Of a DNA stretch of 64,000 nt, positions 8,805 to 18,614 are shown in pieces (position 1 is the first letter of the stretch; every line of letters begins with the position of its first letter). The position numbers were made by a program, and so were the translations under genes. This DNA is from an uncultured Draconibacterium sp. (GTDB lineage: Bacteria; Bacteroidota; Bacteroidia; Bacteroidales; Prolixibacteraceae). Below the pieces are notes generated by a model, which worked only from the letters and a program-made list of their open reading frames with translations, searched no databases and was not told where the DNA came from. Where the stretch lies: assembly GCF_913060805.1 (NCBI RefSeq), contig NZ_CAJXTC010000013.1, positions 1 through 64,000 on the forward strand. The letters are read 5' to 3'.

Positions 8805-11800
8805 ATGAAAAAGAAGAGTAAATTGAATCAATGTTATTTCAGCAATGGGATTTTAAAAACCATGGCTTTGGCATTGATGTTAATCATTGTTCACGGAACA
8901 GCAGCATTTGCCGGTTCCGGAACTGCATTACAAGAAAAATCAATCACTGGTAGGGTAGTCAGCACAAGTGGCGAGTCAATACCCGGTGTATCGATTTTAG
9001 TAAAAGGAACTACACACGGAACGATTTCCGATATTGACGGAAACTTCACGCTTAGCGATGTTCGCTCTGAAGACATTCTTGTTTTCTCTTTTATCGGTAT
9101 GAAAGAAGTTGAGGTTACTGTGGGCGATCAAACCAACCTTGAGGTTACTATGGAAGACGCCGTAATTGGTGTTGACGAGGTTGTGGTTGTTGGTTACGGT
9201 ACACAGAAGAAATCGGACATTACCGGTTCGGTAAGTTCGGTGTCGGAAGAACGACTGGCCAAAATTCCTGTTTCAAACGTTATGCAGGCCGTTCAGGGTG
9301 CTGTTTCAGGTGTTAGTGTTACACAGGTTTCTTCTATTCCTGGTGAAGCTCCGCAAGTTTTGGTTCGCGGTGGCGGCTCACTTACTGCATCAACCGAACC
9401 ATATGTGGTAGTTGATGGTATTCCTATTTCAAAAATGGGAGGATCGATTAACGATATCAACCCTAACGACATCAAATCAATCGAGATTTTGAAAGATGCT
9501 TCGGCAACTGCAATTTATGGTATGAATGGTGCCAACGGTGTTATTCTTATCACTACAAAAAGCGGAAAATCATCGAAACCTACCATTAAATATTCAGGTT
9601 ATCTTGGTGTTGAAGAATTTGCCAATATTCCTGAAATGGTATCAACCGATGAATTGCTTGCACGTTATGCTGAAGGAAACCGCATCAACGGTTCTCCACT
9701 TTACGAAGCTCCGGTAAAATACCAGTACGAGGTAGAAAACTACAAAAACGGTCATACTATCGACTGGATCGACGAAGTATCGCAAACCGGTATTCAGCAA
9801 AATCACAACATCAGCATTTCGGGTGGAAGCGAGAATTTAAGCTACTACATCTCGGGTGATTTATTAGATCAAAAAGGTGTGGTAAAAGGTTATAACTACA
9901 AACGTAATTCAATACGTACCAACATTGATGCACAGGTTACCAGTTACCTGAAAATTGGTACCAACTCATCGATTGTTTATCACAACCGCGACGGTGGCCG
10001 CGCGAACTTGCTGAATGCAGAAGCAATGAGCCCGTACGGAAGAATGTACGAAGATGATGGTACCTACACTATTTACCCAATGTTTGGTGAAACTTTGTGG
10101 GCCAACCCAATGCTTCCAACGACTACCAGTCCTGAGCGTCGTCAGTTCAACGTAAACCTGAATGGTTTTGCTTATGTAACTTTTGGCGACATCTGGAAAC
10201 CACTTACAGGATTGACTTACCGTTTGAATGCCGGTCACTCTACCATTCAAAGCCGCAACAGTAACTACACTGGTCAATCGGTTAACGATTTGCTGGGTAC
10301 TGCAACAATTTCAAGAAGCGAAACTCAGGCATACACCATTGAAAATATTCTTCGTTACGACTATGATGTAAACAAACATCATATCGATCTTACCGGAGTT
10401 TATTCTTCTCAGGAAAGAGTCTATAACACCAACTGGGCACAAGCCAGCGACTTTGTAAACGACGAGCTTGGATGGGACAGAATGCAGGCAGGTGCCAGCT
10501 CAAGTGTTAGTTCTTATGCTGACCGTTATGCTGCAATTTCGCAAATGGGACGTTTAAACTATTCGTACGACAGCCGTTACCTGTTTACAGTTACTGTTCG
10601 TCGCGATGGTTCTTCAGTTTTTGCCGACGGTATGAAATACGGTACTTTCCCTTCAGTTGCTCTTGGTTGGAATATCCGCCACGAAGGTTTTATGGCAAAT
10701 GCCGAAAAAATTACCAACCTGAAACTGAGATTATCTTACGGTAAATCAGGAAACGAGGCCGTTAGTGTTTACCGCACATTTACCACAATGGCCGACAGAC
10801 AAATTCCGTTTGGCGGATCAACAAATATTGCCATGGTTACCGATCGTTTAGGAAACAGCGACTTAAGCTGGGAAACCAAAGAAAGTTTTAACCTTGGCTT
10901 AGATTTTGGGTTCTTCAATAACCGCATCAACGGTTCACTCGACGTGTATTCTGCTAATAACTCCGACCTGTTATTATCGCGTAAATTACCTTCAGCTTCT
11001 GGATTTGGTTCTGTAACAGCAAACATTGGTGAAACTTCTACAAAAGGTATCGAACTTACATTGAATACTGTAAACGTTGCAACTACAAACTTCAAATGGA
11101 ACAGTTCTATCGTTTTCTCGAACAGCAAAAGCGAAATTACTGAATTGTATGGCGACGGCCTTGATGACATTGGTAGTGGCTGGTTTCTTGGCGAGCCTAT
11201 CGGTGTTATTCGCGATTACAAAAAAATAGGTATCTGGCAGGAAGATGAAATTACAAATGGCGATCATTTAGATTGGGATCCGGTAGCAAAACCAGGTGAT
11301 GTAAAAGTAGCAGACATTAGCGGTCCTGACGGTGTTCCGGACGGAGTTATTACCGACGACGACCGTGTTATTCTTGGCCAAACAGCTCCAAAATGGACTG
11401 GTGGTTTAACCAACACTTTCGCTTACAAAAACTTCACGCTGAACGTATTTATCCAAACCGTTCAGGGAGCTATGCGTAACAACTCGCACATTGGTATGGC
11501 TGCCGACGAAATTGAGCGTAGAAACAGTTTTGCTGAAATTGGTTACTGGACACCGGAAAACCAAAGCAACGAGTGGCGTTCGCTGAACAAAAATTCAAAT
11601 CCTCACGGATACGGATTCCCGGTTAAAAACAACTTCACTCGTATTAAAGACATCACCTTGAATTACGATGTGCCTCAGCATTTGCTCGACAAAGCCGGAA
11701 TCAGCGCTTTAAGCCTGTACCTGAGCGGACGTAACCTGTACACCTTTACCGACTGGATCGGTTGGGACCCTGAAGAACGCGATACGCAACGTGGCTGGAA

Positions 11801-11864
11801 TAATTGGGAAATCAACTATCCGGCAGTAAGAACAGTAGTTTTCGGTATTAACCTTACTCTATAA
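8805..11864 (+). CDS. SusC-family TonB-dependent outer-membrane receptor
   Basis: Seen: 1019 aa with a signal peptide, a carboxypeptidase-regulatory-like domain (about 45-120), then the TonB-box region VVVVGYGTQKK, a plug domain (140-250) and a 22-strand barrel to the C-terminal FGINLTL strand. Known: with SusD it imports oligosaccharides across the outer membrane using TonB energy. It is followed after 11 bases by susD. The ligand is presumably the polysaccharide attacked by the adjacent GH16, GH43, GH2 and GH88 enzymes. Confidence 0.96.
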   Translation: MKKKSKLNQCYFSNGILKTMALALMLIIVHGTAAFAGSGTALQEKSITGRVVSTSGESIPGVSILVKGTTHGTISDIDGNFTLSDVRSEDILVFSFIGMKEVEVTVGDQTNLEVTMEDAVIGVDEVVVVGYGTQKKSDITGSVSSVSEERLAKIPVSNVMQAVQGAVSGVSVTQVSSIPGEAPQVLVRGGGSLTASTEPYVVVDGIPISKMGGSINDINPNDIKSIEILKDASATAIYGMNGANGVILITTKSGKSSKPTIKYSGYLGVEEFANIPEMVSTDELLARYAEGNRINGSPLYEAPVKYQYEVENYKNGHTIDWIDEVSQTGIQQNHNISISGGSENLSYYISGDLLDQKGVVKGYNYKRNSIRTNIDAQVTSYLKIGTNSSIVYHNRDGGRANLLNAEAMSPYGRMYEDDGTYTIYPMFGETLWANPMLPTTTSPERRQFNVNLNGFAYVTFGDIWKPLTGLTYRLNAGHSTIQSRNSNYTGQSVNDLLGTATISRSETQAYTIENILRYDYDVNKHHIDLTGVYSSQERVYNTNWAQASDFVNDELGWDRMQAGASSSVSSYADRYAAISQMGRLNYSYDSRYLFTVTVRRDGSSVFADGMKYGTFPSVALGWNIRHEGFMANAEKITNLKLRLSYGKSGNEAVSVYRTFTTMADRQIPFGGSTNIAMVTDRLGNSDLSWETKESFNLGLDFGFFNNRINGSLDVYSANNSDLLLSRKLPSASGFGSVTANIGETSTKGIELTLNTVNVATTNFKWNSSIVFSNSKSEITELYGDGLDDIGSGWFLGEPIGVIRDYKKIGIWQEDEITNGDHLDWDPVAKPGDVKVADISGPDGVPDGVITDDDRVILGQTAPKWTGGLTNTFAYKNFTLNVFIQTVQGAMRNNSHIGMAADEIERRNSFAEIGYWTPENQSNEWRSLNKNSNPHGYGFPVKNNFTRIKDITLNYDVPQHLLDKAGISALSLYLSGRNLYTFTDWIGWDPEERDTQRGWNNWEINYPAVRTVVFGINLTL

Positions 11865-11875
11865 AAGAATACAAA

Positions 11876-13588
11876 ATGAAGAAGAATAAATTTCATATAA
11901 TGATAGTGATGGCTTTAACTTTTCTGGCCATCTCTTGCAGCGAAGACTTTTTGGACGAGACACCGTATTCTTCGTATGCTCCTGAAACATTAACCGACGA
12001 AGCCGGTATTGAAGCCGCTTTGAAAGGTTTACACTATAATTTTGGTAGAATCTGGACCTGGTCTGACCAACAAGGTTGGGCTGGTGTTTGGCAAGACGGA
12101 ACCGATGTATGTTCTCCTGGTGGCGTTCAAGGCGTTGAAATTCCGTTTTTCAAATACGAAGACCTGAATTCGGAGAATGCCGCAGTTAGTTACATGTGGT
12201 CGATGTGTTACTTGATCATCAACAATGCAAACAATGCAATGGTAGCAATCGGCGAAGATGGCGATCCTGCGAAAATGGCCGAAGCACGATTCTTCCGCGG
12301 ATACTGTTATAACATTCTGGCAACATTGTATGGCGACGTGCCTTTGCTTACCGAGCCTACATCTTCTGCACGTACCGATTTGGAGCGTACTCCTGTTTCT
12401 CAGGTAAACGCACAAATTGTAGCAGATTTGAAATATGCAGCAGAAAATTTACCTGACATTACGGGTACAGTAAGCGAAAGCCGCGCCAACAAACACATGG
12501 CTATGCAAAGTTTGGGCGAAGTGTATTTGCGTCTGGATCAACCTGCTGATGCAGAAACAGTATTAACCAGCATTATCAACAGCGGACTTTTCTCAATTGT
12601 TGAGGAACGTTATGGTGTTGCTATAGATGTAAATGGCGACTATTTCAGCGACATGTTCAAATTCGGTAATCAACGTCGTTCTGAAGGAAACACTGAAGCG
12701 ATCTGGACTTTCGAACTGGAATACAACAAAGGCGGCATTTCTGGCGGATTTACAAACGCACCTCAGCAACGTCGTAACTGGGTACCGGCTTATCACAATA
12801 TTCCGGGAATGACCTATGTTTACGATGGTGTTGACGAAAGTTTTGTGCATCCATACGGAGGTCGTGGTAACGGCCGTATTCGCCCAAGTAACTGGGTAAA
12901 ATACGAGTTGTACGAAGATGGCGACATTCGTAATTCGGAAAACAATATTACACGAACATTCTACTACAACGCACCTGGTTATAGTGCAACCTGGGGTATA
13001 GATGCAAACGGTTTCAGAGTTGCAGCAGATTCGCCGGATGCAGTTATGGTAAAAGACGTTATGGTTGGTGACACTGCGCTAATTGCTGCCAGCGATACTT
13101 TGGAAGTTGCCTACCCGTACACACGTAAATGGGATTCATTCGATCCTACTGATCAGTGGGGATGGACAAACATTAAAGACTTCCCAATTATGCGTTTTGG
13201 CGAGACTTACCTGCTTCGTGCTGAGGCTCGTCTTAAAAACGGTAATGCAGCAGGTGCTGCCGACGACATTAACGTTTTACGCGATCGTGCCTTTAAAGCT
13301 GCCCGCGAAGAAAGTGGTAACAGCGAACTAGGAAAAGTATCGTCATCGGATATCGATCTCGACTTTATTTTGGATGAACGTGCACGTGAATTGTTTGCTG
13401 AAGAAAACCGCCGCATGACATTGATGCGTACGGGAACATTAGTTGAGCGCGCAGCATTGAACACCGAAAGTACAATTAAAGGTACAATCAGTGGAATCAG
13501 TGAGATTCACCTGTTGTTACCTATTCCGTTAAGCGAAATTCAACGTAACAAAGATGTTCTGTGGGAGCAAAACCCTGGATACAATTAG
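11876..13588 (+). CDS. SusD/RagB-family nutrient-binding lipoprotein
   Basis: Seen: 570 aa with a lipobox (LAISC, C20), a SusD-like N-terminal TPR domain (about 60-230) and a C-terminal RagB/SusD domain containing MRFGETYLLRAEA and the terminal QNPGYN. Known: SusD proteins cap the SusC barrel and bind glycans at the cell surface. It directly follows susC. A strong terminator follows at 13659, so GH88 may be read by partial read-through or from its own promoter. Confidence 0.96.
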   Translation: MKKNKFHIMIVMALTFLAISCSEDFLDETPYSSYAPETLTDEAGIEAALKGLHYNFGRIWTWSDQQGWAGVWQDGTDVCSPGGVQGVEIPFFKYEDLNSENAAVSYMWSMCYLIINNANNAMVAIGEDGDPAKMAEARFFRGYCYNILATLYGDVPLLTEPTSSARTDLERTPVSQVNAQIVADLKYAAENLPDITGTVSESRANKHMAMQSLGEVYLRLDQPADAETVLTSIINSGLFSIVEERYGVAIDVNGDYFSDMFKFGNQRRSEGNTEAIWTFELEYNKGGISGGFTNAPQQRRNWVPAYHNIPGMTYVYDGVDESFVHPYGGRGNGRIRPSNWVKYELYEDGDIRNSENNITRTFYYNAPGYSATWGIDANGFRVAADSPDAVMVKDVMVGDTALIAASDTLEVAYPYTRKWDSFDPTDQWGWTNIKDFPIMRFGETYLLRAEARLKNGNAAGAADDINVLRDRAFKAAREESGNSELGKVSSSDIDLDFILDERARELFAEENRRMTLMRTGTLVERAALNTESTIKGTISGISEIHLLLPIPLSEIQRNKDVLWEQNPGYN

Positions 13589-13658
13589 AATTTCAACCAA
13601 CTAAACAAATAAAACCACGATGGTTCTAGATAGTTAGTTAGATTAAGTTATTAAGTAA

Positions 13659-13687
13659 GAAATGCCCTTCGGGGCATTTCTTTTTCT
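13659..13687 (+). terminator. Intrinsic terminator after susD
   Basis: A perfect 9-bp stem (GAAATGCCC/GGGCATTTC) with a TTCG tetraloop is followed by TTTTTCTT. It is the clearest terminator of the window and lies 70 bases after the susD stop codon. Confidence 0.85.
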
Positions 13688-13725
13688 TATACTTGTTACT
13701 GTTTTCATTTATAACACAATTCATC

Positions 13726-14940
13726 ATGTTAAAAACCACTTCCTTTTTTGTCATCCTAATTCTGTTTTTCAGTTGTAAAACTCCCGACAACAAAAGTCAA
13801 TCATTTAGTTCAGTGATCGACCAGTCGCTTGAAGTTGCGACAGAACAAAGCCTACGTATGGCCGAATCACTGAAGGATCAACCGGAAAAACTTCCTCAAA
13901 CGATTGACAAAAACGGCAATTTGGTTACCTGTAATTCGGATTGGTGGGTAAGCGGATTTTTCCCTGGCGTTTTGTGGTATTTGTATGAAAATTCACCGTC
14001 CGACTCGTTAAAACACTGGGCAGAAAACTTCACCCTGCGTGTTGAAGACCAGCAATACACCACCGACAATCACGATGTTGGTTTTATGATCTTTTGCAGT
14101 TTTGGAAACGGTTACCGCATCACCGGAAATCCGGAATACAAAGAAGTGATCCATAACGCATCCAAGTCGTTGATCACACGTTTTAATCCAACCATTGGCT
14201 GCATTCGTTCGTGGGATTACGCCAGCTGGAGCGCTCAGTGGCAATACCCGGTTATTATCGATAACATGATGAATCTGGAATTGCTGGAATGGAGCGCCAA
14301 AACATTTAACGACACAACATTTAGCCACGTGGCACGCACACACGCCAACACAACTATGCAAAACCATTTCCGTGACGATTACAGTAGCTACCACGTAATT
14401 TCGTACGACACCATTACCGGTGCAGTTGAAAAGAAAAACACTTCGCAGGGATATTCTGATGAATCGGCATGGGCACGTGGCCAGGCATGGGGACTTTACG
14501 GTTACACCATGATGTACCGCGAAACAGGCGATAAAACCTATTTAGAACAGGCTGAACATATTGCCGATTTTATCATCAATCACCCCAATTTACCGGAAGA
14601 CAAAATTCCTTACTGGGATTTTAATGCACCGGATATTCCCAATGCTTTGCGCGATGCTTCGGCAGGAGCAATTATGTGTTCTGCCCTACTCGAATTAAGC
14701 GCTTATGTTTCGCCAGAAAAAGCAGCATCATATCTCGATATTGCCGAAACACAGCTTCGCAGTTTAAGTTCCGATAAGTATTTGGCAAAAGCCGGAGAGA
14801 ATGCAAACTTCATTCTAAAACACAGCGTTGGACATATGCCGAACAAAAGCGAGGTTGACGTTCCGTTAAGCTACGCCGATTATTATTTTGTTGAAGCTTT
14901 AATGCGTGCTAAAGAGTTGATAAAAGAAGGTAAGTTGTAA
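13726..14940 (+). CDS. Glycoside hydrolase family 88 (unsaturated glucuronyl hydrolase), lipoprotein
   Basis: Seen: 404 aa from the ATG at 13726. A TTG 33 bases upstream is in frame, but the lipobox LFFSC follows the ATG at the right distance. It is an (alpha/alpha)6 barrel with DNHDVGFM and IIDNMMNLELL, carrying the two catalytic Asp residues of the family. It also has YSDESAWARGQAWGLYGY and DASAGAIMCSALLEL. Known: GH88 hydrates the 4,5-unsaturated uronic acid left by polysaccharide lyases. This implies that a lyase, not present in this window, acts on the target glycan. Transcription continues the direction of susD beyond a terminator. Confidence 0.9.
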   Translation: MLKTTSFFVILILFFSCKTPDNKSQSFSSVIDQSLEVATEQSLRMAESLKDQPEKLPQTIDKNGNLVTCNSDWWVSGFFPGVLWYLYENSPSDSLKHWAENFTLRVEDQQYTTDNHDVGFMIFCSFGNGYRITGNPEYKEVIHNASKSLITRFNPTIGCIRSWDYASWSAQWQYPVIIDNMMNLELLEWSAKTFNDTTFSHVARTHANTTMQNHFRDDYSSYHVISYDTITGAVEKKNTSQGYSDESAWARGQAWGLYGYTMMYRETGDKTYLEQAEHIADFIINHPNLPEDKIPYWDFNAPDIPNALRDASAGAIMCSALLELSAYVSPEKAASYLDIAETQLRSLSSDKYLAKAGENANFILKHSVGHMPNKSEVDVPLSYADYYFVEALMRAKELIKEGKL

Positions 14941-14949
14941 TAAAAACAA

Positions 14950-14976
14950 ACAGCAGCAAGAGAACCTCGCTGCTGT
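14950..14976. terminator. Terminator between convergent GH88 and SorE-like genes
   Basis: ACAGCAGC and GCTGCTGT form an 8-bp stem with a smaller inner GAG/CTC stem. A T-rich stretch follows on the plus strand. It lies 10 bases after the GH88 stop codon. Confidence 0.55.
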
Positions 14977-15046
14977 CGTTTACGTTTATTTTCAAGTTTA
15001 TATCTAACACCCGATTGATGTCAACACACCAATCTTCGATTAAATT

Positions 15047-16321
15047 CTACAATTTATCGCCATTTTCCAACAAATAGGCTTCTGCTTCCACATTCCATAA
15101 TCCCATGTACTTTTTGCAAAGCTTATCCAGCTCGGCATACACCAGATTATCTTTTCCTTTCTCTTCGAATTCAGCAATTGCTGTAAGCGGGAAATCAAAA
15201 TGTGTATAAATCAATTTCTTACCACCAGGAATATTTGGCAGATTCAAGGTTGCTTCAGGCACTGCATTTAAACCACCAATGTGGGTTACCAGTCCTGCCG
15301 GATCCAGTCCTGCGGTCATAATTTCCAGTGCTTCGTTCATGTCGTCGGTGTTACCGCCTGAAGTTCCTACAATGTGTGTATAAGCGTAGTGTACGTTATA
15401 GAAATTCATTTTTGCCGAGAACTCGGTGTTCGATGGGCCGGCAAAAAAGTTAAGACAACCGTCGAAACCAAGAATTGCATCGCCCTGCTCAACAACCGGA
15501 GCTACCGGAGCAAACACAAATACATCGTCGTAACCTGTACCGCCGGTTAAATCTTTTAATCCGGCCACAGGATCAGCCATTTCTGCGGTATTGATGTATT
15601 TCAATTCAATGCCACGTTCTTTGGCGAACTCAACAGTGTAAAGCTCAGCTGCACGATCCAATCTTGTCTGATCGATATCGGTAACTACCATCAACGATGG
15701 TTTTCTGTCCTCACGGCGCAAAACGTAATTGATGGCTGCCAGTCCCATTGGACCAACACCTGCTAAAATTGCCATTTTACCACCTTCAACAATTTCCATT
15801 TTGTGCACGTAGCTTCCGGCTGTTGTGTGGTAATTGGCATGCATAGCACCAATAACACAGCTTAACGGCTCAGCTAGCGAGGCGGGATAATACCCCGGTC
15901 CTTCGTAAGCCAACAAACAATCCTGCACCAACACATCTTTTGGAATGATCACATAAGTTGCATCACCACCAATGTATTTGTACGAATAACCCGGCGCACT
16001 CAAAACACCCACCGGACCATCTTCGTAATAAATTGCCGGCTGAATCGAGAATTTCTGTCCAGACTTAAACTTATCCTGCCAGTTTGCTCCCACTTCAACA
16101 ATCTCACCGGCAAACTCGTGACCGATCATAATCGGATTTTCGGCAATATCATCCGGAATACGTTTGTGATCGCTTGCCTGGTTGGCAGCTTTGTAACTCG
16201 ACATACAAAGGCTGTCGGTTATTACTTTGGCCAAAATCTCATCATCACTGATTGCCGGTAATTCAAACTCCTCAACACGAAGGTCTTTTTTACCGTATAA
16301 TCGAACTGCTTTTGTCTTCAT
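15047..16321 (-). CDS. Zinc-dependent medium-chain dehydrogenase, L-sorbose-1-phosphate reductase (SorE)-like
   Basis: Seen: 424 aa with a GroES-like domain holding zinc-site residues C39 (SLCMSS) and H68-E69 (GHEFAGE). A Rossmann domain (about 185-330) carries LAGVGPMGLAA. A late block NFFAGPSN...VGTSGGNTDDM closely resembles enterobacterial SorE. Known: SorE reduces L-sorbose 1-phosphate to D-glucitol 6-phosphate with NAD(P)H. The real substrate here is uncertain, most likely a phosphorylated or free ketose. It is the last gene of the minus-strand cassette, 228 bases after the aldolase/SDR gene. It may therefore be less tightly co-transcribed. Confidence 0.82.
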   Translation of the reverse strand: MKTKAVRLYGKKDLRVEEFELPAISDDEILAKVITDSLCMSSYKAANQASDHKRIPDDIAENPIMIGHEFAGEIVEVGANWQDKFKSGQKFSIQPAIYYEDGPVGVLSAPGYSYKYIGGDATYVIIPKDVLVQDCLLAYEGPGYYPASLAEPLSCVIGAMHANYHTTAGSYVHKMEIVEGGKMAILAGVGPMGLAAINYVLRREDRKPSLMVVTDIDQTRLDRAAELYTVEFAKERGIELKYINTAEMADPVAGLKDLTGGTGYDDVFVFAPVAPVVEQGDAILGFDGCLNFFAGPSNTEFSAKMNFYNVHYAYTHIVGTSGGNTDDMNEALEIMTAGLDPAGLVTHIGGLNAVPEATLNLPNIPGGKKLIYTHFDFPLTAIAEFEEKGKDNLVYAELDKLCKKYMGLWNVEAEAYLLENGDKL

Positions 16322-16454
16322 TTTCTATTTATTTTTTCAGATTGAAAAAAGATTGAATCAGATTGATTAAGATTGAAACTTCTATCTCGAAACTCGTGAC
16401 TCGAAGCTTTCTTAATCACTCATCGTTAATCATTAATTCTTCCCATCTTTTGCC

Positions 16455-16540
16455 TTTTTACTTTCTACTTTTGCTCCCGACGCTTCGGTCGGGATTTCGA
16501 CCAGCACAGCTGTTCTCAACTTTTTACTTTCTACTTTTGC
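16455..16540. repeat. 20-bp direct repeats flanking a hairpin in the intergenic gap
   Basis: The 20-mer TTTTTACTTTCTACTTTTGC occurs at 16455-16474 and 16521-16540. Between them is a hairpin TCCCGAC/GTCGGGA at 16475-16494. Such mosaics of hairpins and direct repeats are common intergenic elements in Bacteroidota. Function unknown. Confidence 0.7.
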
Positions 16541-16549
16541 CTTTAACTT

Positions 16550-18511
16550 CTAGTGCAACATCGACTGACCGCCCGAAATTGGCAGCGCCTGTCCTGTTTC
16601 ATTCTCCTGGTCGATCAGGTATAAAATTCCTTTCACCACGTCTTTTGGCGAACATCCTTTTCCAAGAGGCACCTGGTCTAAATAAAACTGCTTCACATCT
16701 TCGATTGTTTTTGCTCCCGGCACTTTTCCTGCATTCAGATACTGAATGAACAAACCGTTTTCAGGATCGCTCCACAGCGGACCTTCGTAAAAGTTACCCG
16801 GACAAACCGAATTCACTTTAATTTTCTCTGGTGCCAGCTCTAGTGCAAACGACTGAGTAAGCCCAATTCCACCAAATTTACCACCGGCATATGCAAAATT
16901 CTTCTTACTGCCTTTTAAGCCCGATTTTGAGTTGATCTGAATGATATCAGAGTAATAATCCGGTTTAAAAGCATTTTGAAGTTTCAATATTTTAGAAGCT
17001 ACTTTTGTGCAATAGAAATAAGCGTTGTAGTTTATCTTGGTAACAAACTCGAAATTCTCCGGAGTCATTTCATCCAGACCGCCTGCACGCAACACCCCCG
17101 CATTGCTAACAAATACATCCAGACCTCCAAAAGTAGCAACAGTTTCTTTCATCAAATTGGCCAAACTGTCCATATCGGCCACGTTGGTTTTTACAAAAAT
17201 CGCCCGGTTATTGCCTTTCATCGCGGCCAGTGCAGCAGCCGTTTTATTTCCAACTTCTTCGTTAATGTCGGCAACAACAATATTGGCACCTTCTTCGGTT
17301 AAATGGCGGGCAATACCTTCGCCAAATCCCATGGCAGCGCCGGTTACAATAATGGTTTTATTCTGAACGCGGCCAACCGATGTTCCGGCAGCAATTTTGC
17401 GGCGGTAATTCTCCACCTCCCATGTATCGATAAATGCAATTTGCTCGGGTGTCATAAAATGCTGACCACCGAATGATTCCGAATAAGCACTGATCTTCAT
17501 TGCATCTTCGTAAACATCAAGAATGGTGTCGCACTGCGCAGCATGATCGCCAACCGCCAACAAACCAATTCCTTTCAGAACAATTACTTTTGGAGCAAAT
17601 CCGTTAGCTGAAATAAAAGCCGTAATCTTGTCTTTGGCCTCTTTCAAAAGATCTTCAACGTTTTCGGTATTTTCGATAAAAACGTATTTCGATTTGCAAT
17701 AAACGATCAGATCCGGCGTAAATGGCTTGGCCACTTTTTCAAAGGCCGCTGCATCTTTTGCAAATTGAGCAATTACTGCATTGTTCCGAAGTTTGAGTGT
17801 TTTAATTTCCTCTTCAGAAACCATCATTCGGATAGCTGGAATAAATTCAGCAATATCATCGCGGATTGGAAGTGCTTCTTCCGACAGTTCCTCTTTCAAT
17901 ACACCGTTCAGTTTTGCAAATACATCGTTGTAGATGGTTTCAATTTCATCGATTGAATCGGCAGCCACAAAAATTCCATGATTTTGCAAAAAGATTATCT
18001 GAGCGGCTTTTCCTTTTTCAGCTTTGAATTTGGACAACTGCTTTTCAACCTCTTTAAACAGCACATAACCCGGATCGATATAAGGAATATAAACCACCTG
18101 GTCACCAAACAATTCACCGAGGTATTTTTCAACCTCGTTGCCACACATTAGTCCATTTACTTTTGTTGGATGCAGGTGCACCACATAAGCGTAATCGATA
18201 ACATCGTGCATTGATGTTTCCACCGACGGACGGCGATCTTTTGTGATGGTAGCTTCCATCAAATCGTCTTTGATCTGGCGTTCGCGCTCAAACGAATCTG
18301 AGCTGTATGTTTTTTCCGAGATCAGCCCAAGTTTTTTGCGGTCAAGTTTTGCAAAACCATCTTCGGTAATTGTTGCAAGCGCATGACCACTGGCTTTCAC
18401 CCAAATATTTTCGTCGTTTTTATAAGAAGTGTTTCCACCTCCGGCAATAACCATCTCCGGATTTTTGCCATAGAATTGTGATATCTTAATAAGATTTTCT
18501 AATCCTTCCAT
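16550..18511 (-). CDS. Bifunctional class II aldolase / short-chain dehydrogenase
   Basis: Seen: 653 aa. The N-terminal class II aldolase (about 1-370) carries VETSMH (E98), HLHP (H112, H114) and QNHG (H178), the zinc-site pattern of the family. The C-terminal SDR domain (about 380-653) has TGAAMGFGEGI, S528 and YAGGK (Y541, K545). Known: the RhaEW/YuxG group has this architecture, cutting rhamnulose 1-phosphate to DHAP and L-lactaldehyde and oxidising the aldehyde, but those are usually about 690 aa. This shorter member lies outside the rhamnose operon, so the substrate could be another deoxy-ketose phosphate. It is co-directional with the PHP gene 103 bases upstream. Confidence 0.85.
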   Translation of the reverse strand: MEGLENLIKISQFYGKNPEMVIAGGGNTSYKNDENIWVKASGHALATITEDGFAKLDRKKLGLISEKTYSSDSFERERQIKDDLMEATITKDRRPSVETSMHDVIDYAYVVHLHPTKVNGLMCGNEVEKYLGELFGDQVVYIPYIDPGYVLFKEVEKQLSKFKAEKGKAAQIIFLQNHGIFVAADSIDEIETIYNDVFAKLNGVLKEELSEEALPIRDDIAEFIPAIRMMVSEEEIKTLKLRNNAVIAQFAKDAAAFEKVAKPFTPDLIVYCKSKYVFIENTENVEDLLKEAKDKITAFISANGFAPKVIVLKGIGLLAVGDHAAQCDTILDVYEDAMKISAYSESFGGQHFMTPEQIAFIDTWEVENYRRKIAAGTSVGRVQNKTIIVTGAAMGFGEGIARHLTEEGANIVVADINEEVGNKTAAALAAMKGNNRAIFVKTNVADMDSLANLMKETVATFGGLDVFVSNAGVLRAGGLDEMTPENFEFVTKINYNAYFYCTKVASKILKLQNAFKPDYYSDIIQINSKSGLKGSKKNFAYAGGKFGGIGLTQSFALELAPEKIKVNSVCPGNFYEGPLWSDPENGLFIQYLNAGKVPGAKTIEDVKQFYLDQVPLGKGCSPKDVVKGILYLIDQENETGQALPISGGQSMLH

Positions 18512-18614
18512 TTTTTCTTTTTCGCTTTGAATTTTGCTCGCAGATTTCGCGGATCAGCGCAGATTTACTTCTTCTATTTCTCTGCGAATATCTGCGCTAT
18601 CTGCGTGAAATTTT
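18512..18614. repeat. Intergenic inverted-repeat element
   Basis: Arms of the AGCGCAGAT/ATCTGCGCT type (about 18559-18599) with repeated CTGCG words lie between two cassette genes. They could form an mRNA hairpin that separates expression of the PHP gene from the aldolase/SDR gene. Confidence 0.45.
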
